Below, piece after piece: positions 55,785 through 64,000 of a DNA stretch of 64,000 nt. Position numbers and translations under genes: made by a program. Each line of letters starts with the position of its first letter. The stretch's first letter is position 1. The stretch spans positions 620,001 to 684,000 of the forward strand of contig JAVHNS010000013.1 in NCBI GenBank assembly GCA_036872755.1. Reading direction: 5' to 3'. The notes beneath the pieces were generated by a model. It made no database searches. It had not been told where the DNA came from and was given only the letters and a program-made list of their open reading frames with translations. Source of the stretch: Orbilia blumenaviensis. Its lineage: Eukaryota; Ascomycota; Orbiliomycetes; Orbiliales; Orbiliaceae.

Positions 55785-56949
55785 TTACAATCCCTGAGTT
55801 TCTGCGATTCTAGCAACTAACTTGCTGGCCTTGACTTTTTGCTCCTTCAATCTGTTCAATCCTTCTGGGATACCATTTAACCCCCCAGCCAAAACCTCAA
55901 CAGGATGAGTTTGGAATCTGCCTTCCCTCAACAACTTCTCCAAATAGCTAGAGAAGACTTGAACCAATTCCTGGTCTGCCTTGCTTTCCTCTTCAGTACC
56001 GAGCCCGGGGTAAACCTTATGACCGCTTCCGACATATGCGAACTTCAATTTGTGGCCATTTGGGAGTTCTTGCTTGTACGGAAGAATACCGACGAGCTTA
56101 CCGTTCGGCGATAGGTTTGCTGCGAGTGGCTCGGCCGATGGATGTTCGGAAAACGCATCGAAGGCATGATGAAGTTCTTTGCCATTCAGAGCCTTTTTGA
56201 TCTCCTCGGCGATATTTGGGTTGTTCCTATAGTCGATGATGACATCTGCGAGATTGTTCTTCTCGATGATGTCCTTGCTACCACCCGCAATGGTGATAAG
56301 TGGAGAGAAACCGCTTAATCGGGCGAGTTTGAGGGCGGTAAGGCCGACTGAGGTAGTGCCACCGTAAACCACCAATGGAATGGATTTACCGTTTCGCCTA
56401 GACCATGGCGCTGGAAGATCAAGGTCTTGGTACAAAGCGATAGCGACGGTGTAAGCTACAAGTGGAATTGTAGCGGCATCTTCGAAAGAAAGTGAAGAGG
56501 GGATGTGGAATGTAGTGGAGGCAGGGGCAATTGCGAATTCGGCGAAAGATCCATTTTCGGTCAACATGACGTGGAAGGCAGCCACACGATCGCCCGGTCG
56601 AAAGGAAGCGACGTTTTCGCCAACTGCATCGACTGTGCCAGCGATATCGTCTCCGGAGTTGAATGCCTTCTCAGCATTGATGTACTAGACACACTCAAAA
56701 TAAGCTCAAAATCCAATAAAAGTCATATTAGGCGCAGGCAGTAACTGACCTTCCAGTCTTTAGGATTCGTACCGGTAACAGCGACTTTGATAAGCACGTC
56801 ATTGGGTCCCGGGACTCTGCAAGAATATGACTTCATCAGCACTCAACAGGTATAATTGTATCAATGGTCGAGACTTACGGTTTTGGGACTTCAACAAGCT
56901 CACCAACGACCTTACCATTGGCATCATTCTTAACTTGGAGCTCCTTCAT
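55785..56949 (-). CDS. Medium-chain dehydrogenase/reductase, quinone-oxidoreductase-like
   Basis: Three exons, 56949-56879, 56816-56750 and 56684-55785, give 345 aa. The order is that of zinc-free medium-chain reductases: VPGPNDVLIKVAVTGTNPKDWK at the front, GDDIAGTVDAVGENV, RPGDRVAAF, then the nucleotide-binding loop VVYGGTTSVGLTALKLARL and the TIAGGSKD segment after it. ALNGKELHHAFDAFSE and a C-terminal EGLNRLKEQKVKASKLVARI complete the pattern. The structural- and catalytic-zinc cysteines of alcohol dehydrogenases are absent. Such proteins use NADPH to reduce quinones or enones, or act as trans-enoyl reductases. No polyketide synthase is nearby, so a stand-alone cytosolic reductase is most likely. 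A TATA box lies about 170 bp upstream. Confidence 0.93.
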
Positions 56950-58114
56950 TGTGAAAAATGTATATATTTATATGTACTAATAGTATGTATACTGTAATAT
57001 TTAAAGTATGGTCGAAATTAAAGACGATTGTTGTCTAAACTGTCTAAACTGTCAATATTGAGTTGAGTTTGTTGGATATTTTGGTAGGGAGTTCGAGAGG
57101 AAATCACCAGGCTTTATATATTCTACGAAACTTCACCCAATCCGTCTTGAAGCTTCCATCAATTGAGTTTTGAAGCGCATATCTAGTGACGTTGCTAGCA
57201 CGCACTAGCTTACAATTCAAGATCGCCATTTCTCGACGAGGAGCTTGGAAATTTGGTAATCTGGTATCGGCAGCCGACAAACTGACAAAACAGACTAGCG
57301 CTTCGGAATTGGTGTTGGTAATAGGCAGTGCGGGTCGGCCGGAGGGGTCTTAGTAAGAACCTTCAAATGACCTGAGCTACAATTTTGTAGCGATACCTAC
57401 GTATATACTTACTTAAGTATTAATAAGGTTAAGACGCATTTGGGAAGTGGAGAATCCGACGATAACCCTAATCCACAGAAATTAAACGTTTAAACTTGAT
57501 TATGTAATTTGACTAGTGAGGCCCTGCAGCCAGCTCGGTTCTCAAGCTTGAAAGGAAGTTAAGATAGATCCATACACTATGTGGGGGCCAACGGGAGACT
57601 TTGACAGTATATTTCATTATCGGTCGTATCTCATCGATCAAGCCTGAAGCTACAGTGAATAGCACAATAGTGTCGATACTTGGTACCAACGTCGGATTAC
57701 CAATGTTCAGTACACGTATAATATACGCCATCGATTGCAATTTGCAACTGCATTGAATATATGACGGAACGCGGTAACACCGATTTGAAATCCAACATGC
57801 CCAAGACCACTAATACCAATACGCTGTGCTATTGCCCCCGACTGGTCGGATCTTGTCAATATCCCGATCGGGTCAGCTGCAGAGGTGGCCTGTGCAGATG
57901 GGTGATTACAAACAGCCCCGCCAATCCATCGGCTGAACCGGACAGTCCCTGAGCAAGCAGCACGCAAGCAGATGAGATCAGGCCACCGCGCGGATAGGCC
58001 AGCCCTATACAGCCCTACCGAACCTCGAAATTTCCCTCTGTTTGATCTCACGTTCTATCTCTATTCGATTCCTGCGGGAGCGGAAGCTTAGCCATCGCCG
58101 GCTCTTCCCCGACG
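56950..58114. other. Divergent intergenic region
   Basis: About 1.16 kb holding the promoters of the medium-chain reductase (minus) and the TPR gene (plus). Motif-free open frames at 57707-58051 (minus) are not supported as genes. Confidence 0.5.
57112..57120 (-). promoter_or_regulatory. Putative TATA box of the medium-chain reductase
   Basis: TATATAAAG on the minus strand lies 171 bp upstream of the start codon at 56949. It is the same nonamer at nearly the same spacing as in the aldo-keto reductase promoter. Confidence 0.5.
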
Positions 58115-60656
58115 ATGTTTCAGACATCCGCTACGGCCTATCGAGGAAACACTGCCAGCCAGAATCCTCCTCACGTCGACCACAACGCACGCAGCGACGC
58201 GCTCAAGGCTCAAGGCAATACCCACTTTGGCAAGCAGTAGGAAAAATCCCCCCCCACTATCCCTATCTAATTGTCATTTGGTTCGGTCGGCCAGTCGCTC
58301 GATCGCTCGTCCTTATTTCCATACGTAACTTCAACACACGTAGCCACCATAGTAGTAACTACCTAGTCCAGCTGCTTGTCTTTGGCCTGTAACTAATATC
58401 ACCATTTTAAATCGCGATTAGGGACTTCCAGGCAGCTCTTGCAGCGTACTCACAGGCACTCGCGCTAAGCCCTCGCTCCGCTGCCCTCTACTCCAACCGC
58501 TCTGCGACCTACCTTCAGCTCGGCCAGCTTGAACAAGCCCTTGCCGACGCTGATAGGGCTGTCCAATGTGATCCAAAATGGAGCAAGGCATACCGACGCC
58601 GTGGTAATGTCCTGGAAGTACTTGACCGACTTGAAGAGGCTATTGATGCTTACTGGGAGGGGAGAAACAATGAGACGGATCCAGCCGTCAAAGCCGACCT
58701 GGGGCGGATGATTGCAGCGGTGGAGAGGAGGATTGAAGAAAGGAATGAACTCAAGAGGAGAGGAGGCGATGAATCGGTGGGTTTCCAATCACTCTCGGAT
58801 TGCCGTTCCTTTGTGTTATGATACACGTGGGAGGGATCTACGACCTCATGGGAGCTCAATATAGAGGCCCTTCCAGAGTGGCTATGACATAAATATTCAT
58901 AGAGGGCTTCGTAGGTTGGCAGAGCTAGAGGAGACATGCTAACGTCATCTCAAGATCATGTCGGTAAACGATGCACCAGCTAAACTAATTGCCCGCGAAA
59001 TCGACCGACGGATATCTAAAGGCGAGCAGCCGGGCCAGTGGCCTCCTCTTGGTAGTGCTGCTCGAAGGCTTTGGACAGCAGATATCCAATATACCGACGC
59101 TCTCCGCCAACTCTCACAGTTTCAGAAACATGATCTACCTGCAGCTGCTAATGCCCCTCCTGGGGCGTTTGGTATTTCGGGGCCGCTGCAGACTCTGGCG
59201 GATCTGACGTCTGTAGCCATGGAGGATTTCAAAGTTGTATACTTTGGCGAAGGGGACCTTGAGAAGCTGCAGTTGTGCTACATGTTGGAACAACAACAAC
59301 GAAACGCTGTCGGTGACCATTTGAATCCCGTTCAGACAATAGCGGAATATAAGAATAGACTGGACGGCGGAGCTAGTTGGGATGTCATACGACCTGCATT
59401 GCAACTAAGTATACGTAAGTTTAAATCACTCTGATTCGAAAACGTAGTTGTGTTTTGACACCCAGAACGAAAATAGGAGCTGCGTTTATGAACGGTATTA
59501 TCAAGGATGGATTCCTCGAACCACGTCTACCAAATGGCACAACGCCAGCAGTTGACGACTTCCGTCGTGCCGTAGACTTGACTGAAGAGGCACGCCGTGT
59601 CTTCGTCAACGTACCCGGACATATCCGTGGCCGTACACTCGAGGTAGCCACATTCTTATCTCCACAATCCAAGTGTTTTGCTGACACAATGTGTGAAACT
59701 AGAAAACCTTCCTCCGAGGTTTGAAAATCCGCCTCGGTGAAGCCCTTATCAAACTATATAACCACACAGATCCTCCATCCCTCCCTATCATCGAGGAAAT
59801 CAAAAACCTTGGCGACTATATAGTCTCCTCCTGCGACTCTTCGCCACTCCCAGAAATGGACCCACCAACCAATCAGGAAACCCTGGAACGCTACTGGGAT
59901 CTTTATGTCCCTCACTGGGGATACCCGCGTGCTATCGGTCACATCTTTAGAGGGATGGCATACATGCAACTCGGCCTTCACTGGAACAGAGTTCAATTAG
60001 ATAGTAGAACGGGAAAGAAGGGACCTTCCACAGGCAACATGCGAGATTTGCGAACTGCAGCGGAAGAGTACGTTACTGGCGCCGCATGGCTCCCAGACGA
60101 TGATGTGGATGGCACGAACGCATTATGGATGGCGATATTCTGTATGGTCCGCCGAGGGGCGTACTATCTTGGCGATCTACAGCTCCTAAGAACCATGGCC
60201 TTGCATCAGCAGGGACTTTGGGGTCCATGGTTTGGTGCGGATTATATCCCTGCTGGCCATAGTGGGAAATTGGCGAGTAGCGAAGCACTACGACAGAGTG
60301 AAGGGGCAGACCCAGATACCATCTGTTCTCCGTTGGTAGAGTGGAGTGAAGGGGTAGAAATTGATCAAGATATCCTAGGAGAGGTATTGATGCCCTATAT
60401 AGGCAGAGCCCTTCAAACCCCGGAGAAAGATGGTGGAGGAATGATCATGCTTGGCAAAATTATCAAGGGCATATGGGAGGAAAGGAAAAGATTAGGAGAA
60501 CCAGGGGTTGGGGCATTGTGGGATGGGTTACCCAGCAGGATCAGGGTTGGATGGGAGGGGGTCTGGAAAATGTACGAGAAAGAGAGACTAGAGAGCCGCC
60601 AACCAGGGGTGACTGAGAGTCTCAATAAAATTTCGTTGGCAGACAGGGTCGTTTAA
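58115..60656 (+). CDS. Tetratricopeptide-repeat protein
   Basis: Five exons, 58115-58236, 58422-58776, 58955-59414, 59477-59643 and 59703-60656, give 685 aa. Residues about 28-140 form a TPR unit like those of Sti1/SGT co-chaperones: SDALKAQGNTHFGKQDFQAA, then SAALYSNRSATYLQLGQLEQ and WSKAYRRRGNVLEVLDRLEE. This three-TPR clamp often binds the C-terminal EEVD of Hsp90/Hsp70. The rest (about 160-685) is helical and unassigned, with HWGYPRAIGHIFRGMAYMQL and VTGAAWLPDDDVDGTNALWM suggesting further degenerate TPR-like helices. Exon 4 uses the acceptor AAATAG|GA; the nearer CCCAG acceptor would run into a stop. A chaperone-adaptor role is inferred only from the N-terminal repeats. Confidence 0.87.
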
Positions 60657-61940
60657 TGTGTGATCGTTAGGTGGGTGTTTCATGGGGTGTTCATGGAGTG
60701 AATCGGTTGGTATGTTGCTTGTCACTTTATTTGTTCCCGGAAATTTCTTAGCAATCATCATTTGATATATGGTGCTCTGCTCTCCTTAAACCCCCCCGAT
60801 TTCAACGGGCTAATGGTGAGTCGTACTCCTGTTTGCCAGCTTTTGTTCTTAAGATTATATTATTTCCTGCCCTTGGAAAGCTCTCCGGGCTTAGAAAAAA
60901 ATCGAAAAAACCACATACTATCTTGGCATTAAGCCCAGAGATACCTTCCCATCAAACTGCTTTATTTAGTTAGACTCAGGTGTTTCTATGATTCTTAAAA
61001 ATGAAGCCATGGAATCAGACTTTATCGTTTATGACCGCTTTCACTGGGTGACTACCTAGGCTAAGTAGATAGGCTAGCCATGCATGTTTCTCGCGCATAC
61101 CTTAGTAATAGCTGTCATCGGTGTTCTAAAACAATCTGCCCACTCTAAAGTTTTCATTTGATAATTGTTTTAATTCGCCTACCACCCACTGAACCAAAAT
61201 TTCTGTTACAAACATTTTAAATGGCATCTGTGTGGTGCCGCGAAAGAGTGTGTTCCAGATATGGTGGATTGATGTTTATGACTCTAAGGTTAGGATGACC
61301 ATTGCAAACAACAAAGACACATGCTGGGAAATAATTCGGGCAAAAGGTAGGCCACAAAGAGGCCGTCATAGGAAACACCTACGCAGGTAGGTAATTAGCT
61401 GTGAAAATTAAAGAATGAATTCATGAAAGGACCATCGTTTTATGTCATAAAGATTGTAGCTGGTACTATCCTAAATACCCAAGTCCTTGGCCAAGCTGTT
61501 AACCTCCACATCCTCCTCCGTGCTTGTTCTTGATTCCACCTATATGTCCATATCAATTGATATCATCGATTTGCGTGTGCCTTGAAAAGCCCGTACGGTA
61601 GACTAAACCCATAGTCTATCAAAAACGAAAGTATTCGTTAAAAAAAACAAAAATAAGAAAAAAGTTTCCCGGTACAGAAGATCAAAGAAAAGAAAGAAAA
61701 AGCCTCTAGATGGAACGAGGCTACGGTGGCTTGTCCACAAAATCCAAATGCGCCCCCAACCGTTGCGTTAACAAACCTATATATACAAAAAAAATACGGT
61801 GGTCCCCCAAACTAGGTGGTACTCTAGCTATGATACAATGATCACGACAGCCCATCGGCTGTGATGTGATGTTATTCAGCAAAATAAAAAAAGTGCTGAA
61901 AGTGCAAAAATCCAAGAAAAAGAAGGGTTCGTAACGAGGT
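60657..61940. other. Convergent intergenic region
   Basis: This 1.28 kb of AT-rich spacer between convergent genes has A-rich strings near 61640-61700 and no coding or repeat signal. Confidence 0.5.
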
Positions 61941-62915
61941 TCATGGCTGCTGAGGCGGGTTTGTTGAAGTCAAGGCCCGGATATTTCCCAAAAACTTCTC
62001 GGTATGGTTTTCAGGTGGTGATGCGATTGGTAAAGGGGGAGACGGGACCGGCTCTTGCTCCTTTCTTCTCCGTCTCTTAACACAGTTCCTAGAACCGCGA
62101 TGTAAAATTAGTAAACCAACTAGATATGCAACGGACAGGAAACACAATATGCAAAAACTTACGCAGCGAGAACTGCTCCAGACATGGCTAATAAGACCGG
62201 AATCAGAACAGCGTATGCCCAGCTTGGGAAACCTAATCATATTAAGGACCGCTTGTTTTAGTATGTATTCCCTTAAAAGCTGGAATTTTAGGGTAAATTA
62301 CCTGTCGGCGGCAGCTTATCCGAAGGTTGTGAATCGCTCGGGGTCGGAGGGTGGTTACTCGCTGATGGACCTCCAGTTCCTGTTGAGGGGGGCAGTGTCC
62401 CAGTTCCTGTTCCGAACTGCGAAGGAGTAGGTGGAGGAAATGAAGACAGAGTGGCGATACTAGGCCCTATCGAACTGGGCTTGGAGTTTTCGGTGAAACC
62501 GGGTGACGTTGACGTTGTTGATAATGATGTTGTCAAGCTGGAACTAGCGGCTTCCGACAGGGGCGTTGATTGTAAATCGAGTTCGGGGCTGGTCTGTCGC
62601 TTCTGAACGACTCTCCGGGCAATAGTGGAAATCTCCGTCACCGAGACTTTAACTTTGTCATTTCGCGACCGATTTTCTGTACTGGGGGTAGATATAATGG
62701 TTAAGAAAGTCTGCCCGTTGCACCCGTTGTCAATTAGCTAATTTTTTTAAAAACTTGTAAATTGTCGAAATGGCTCGGCCATGAAACTTGACGGGCCCAA
62801 TCTTGAAATCATAAGACAAACTGGTGACTATGGGCCGGTGAGAGCTTACAGATTGTACAGTCGCCGAAACTAACAGTGTCATCAACATTAGGATGACCCA
62901 AATTGTTCTCAACAT
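61941..62915 (-). CDS. Small single-pass Ser/Thr-rich surface protein (sensor- or mucin-like)
   Basis: Four exons, 62915-62850, 62710-62302, 62232-62163 and 62088-61941, give 230 aa. The start at 62915 gives a signal peptide (MLRTIWVILMLMTLLVSATV); an upstream ATG at 62987 would bury it. The next 130 residues are Ser/Thr/Pro-rich (SSSLTTSLSTTSTSPGF, GTGTGTLPPSTGTGGPS) and suited to O-mannosylation. One transmembrane helix follows (WAYAVLIPVLLAMSGAVLAA), coded largely by the 70-bp exon 3. Then comes a basic stop-transfer (NCVKRRRRKE) and a short Pro-rich cytoplasmic tail. The plan is that of fungal cell-wall sensors such as Mid2/Wsc, but there is no WSC cysteine domain, so a sensing role is only an inference from architecture. 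Phases agree across all introns. Confidence 0.78.
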
Positions 62916-63779
62916 GGGTAGCAAATATGTGTTGAAGATGTTGGACAGTTCCCGATTCGGTACCCAGGCATTGGCTATATTATACATGTATTGTGTTTTC
63001 CAGATTGGTCTTCAACCAAGTAAGATCTGGGGAAAGATCTAGTAAGCAATCAAATTGGTTTTGGGACCTGGAAGGAAGCCTAAATCGGAGTTTATATAAT
63101 ATAGCTTAGAACGACCTTCTGCGATTACCTGGATCTTTTCAGTGGCACCATTCTTTCACATCGTGAATCCGAAGCGCTTCAAGTATGTGCATGTATGTGC
63201 CTTGTTGTCCCGCCTTCCTTGGCCAATTACAGCTGCACTTGCTGTGCCTCCAGCATGCATCTTTTTCATAAATACTTTCTTCCTTACCCAACCTATTTTA
63301 ACGCCAGCCACCACCCATGCTGCAGACGGGACAAACTGTGGGCCCACACTTGTAACACCCTACTTTTGAATCTCTGCAGATATGCATATGGTTGGAGGCT
63401 GAAGACGGGAAAACTGCTGACTGTCTTTCTCTCTCTCTCTCTTGTCCCCTCAACTGGTTCATTGTCGTCTCTGGGCCGAACCAAAGTATGCAGCCAAGAT
63501 CACAAAAATCTGCACAATGGAGGCGAGTAAGCATAAATTAAGGTTCGATTCTCAGAATTCTGATTCTCAGCCTCATACACTTAATCATATGATTTATTAA
63601 GTACACCTCCAAATTGTGGGCCCCCCCAGACCGAGAATTTGATATATATAAATAGAAGAGGTATTTCCATTAGATTTGTAGCTTTGGGATAGTGTGATGT
63701 GGCACTTATTGGAAAGAGGTGATAAGAGTTCGGCAGGGTCTTCCAAATATTCTCGTAGACCTCATGCTTTTCAATATCC
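62916..63779. other. Divergent intergenic region
   Basis: This 860 bp holds the promoters of the small surface protein (minus) and the right-edge membrane-protein gene (plus). A CT dinucleotide-rich tract lies near 63425-63445. A TATATATAAATAG string near 63640-63654 may be a TATA element for the plus gene, 130 bp upstream of its start. Confidence 0.5.
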
Positions 63780-64000
63780 ATGGCAGGGAATCCGAGTGTG
63801 ATTAGTTGCTCTGCTCTAACTGAGCGAACCAGCTTCGAAAACTACGTCCTCAGACTAAGAAACTTCACCGATGGGCGCCAAAATCCGGCCCAACTTGACC
63901 TTTGCCGCCCTGAAATATGCAACGCCTTGTGGGGATCAGTTAACGGAGATATCGCAGGCCCAGGAGTAAGTGAATTTTCATATTTCAGATCTTCATAATT
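63780..64000 (+). CDS. Start of a fungal membrane-protein gene, cut by the right edge
   Basis: ATG at 63780 opens a frame (MAGNPSVISCSALTERTSF) whose end matches a pattern I recall from uncharacterised fungal multi-pass proteins, CRPEICNALWGSVNGDIAGP, usually written C-x-x-x-ICxALWGxGNPDIxGxG just before the first membrane helix. A donor follows at once (GGA|GTAAGT, at about 63966), so exon 1 is about 62 codons and the rest lies outside the window. I can support only the start. The role of this family is unknown to me. Confidence 0.65.

Overview
The window is nuclear DNA of a filamentous ascomycete (Pezizomycotina). Nearly every gene is interrupted by short introns of about 50-90 bp with GT..AG ends and CTAAC/CTRAY-type branch points. 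The gene families are typical of such fungi: a fungal rhodopsin-like seven-helix protein, a Clr5-domain protein, a CorA-like membrane protein with a long disordered N-terminal half, a yapsin-type aspartic protease, a subtilisin and a GH5 glucosylceramidase. I cannot place it to genus. Gene spacing (about 20 genes in 64 kb) and AT-rich spacers would fit Leotiomycetes or Orbiliomycetes, but that is a guess. I see no intact transposon, tRNA, rRNA or CRISPR array.

Layout. 1-524: N-terminus of a gene on the minus strand that leaves the left edge. 4.2-5.8 kb: GPI-anchored aspartic protease (+). 6.4-7.7 kb: Rad10/Swi10/ERCC1 (-). 8.7-9.7 kb: ribosomal protein L6 (-). 10.7-13.1 kb: unrecognised acidic protein with an N-terminal membrane anchor (-). 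13.8-15.1 kb: rhodopsin-like seven-helix protein (-). 18.5-21.0 kb: large fungal transmembrane protein (-). 24.7-25.3 kb: small unknown protein (+). 26.4-27.9 kb: metallo-beta-lactamase-fold protein (-). 30.1-36.3 kb: ten-exon CorA-like giant (+). 37.1-38.7 kb: Clr5-domain protein (-). 39.8-41.1 kb: broken cytochrome P450 (-). 41.7-42.7 kb: subtilisin (+). 43.0-43.4 kb: DUF1115 fragment (-). 44.0-46.7 kb: GH5 glucosylceramidase or steryl-glucosidase homologue carrying one apparent frameshift (+). 48.6-49.8 kb: aldo-keto reductase (-). 52.9-54.9 kb: degenerate aldo-keto-reductase-like protein with a new C-terminal half (-). 55.8-56.9 kb: zinc-free medium-chain oxidoreductase (-). 58.1-60.7 kb: TPR protein (+). 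61.9-62.9 kb: small single-pass Ser/Thr-rich surface protein (-). 63.8 kb to the right edge: start of a membrane-protein gene (+).

There is no obvious pathway cluster. Housekeeping genes (ERCC1, L6) sit among accessory ones (secreted proteases, receptor-like and surface proteins, a dead P450, a frameshifted GH5, a rebuilt aldo-keto reductase). The 39-55 kb stretch has the most signs of gene turnover: one pseudogene, one frameshifted gene, one truncated domain protein, and an aldo-keto reductase pair in which one member has lost its catalytic residues.

Exon coordinates were worked out by hand from splice signals, reading-frame phase and remembered family patterns. No alignment, transcript or database search was run, so all homology calls rest on recognised motifs.
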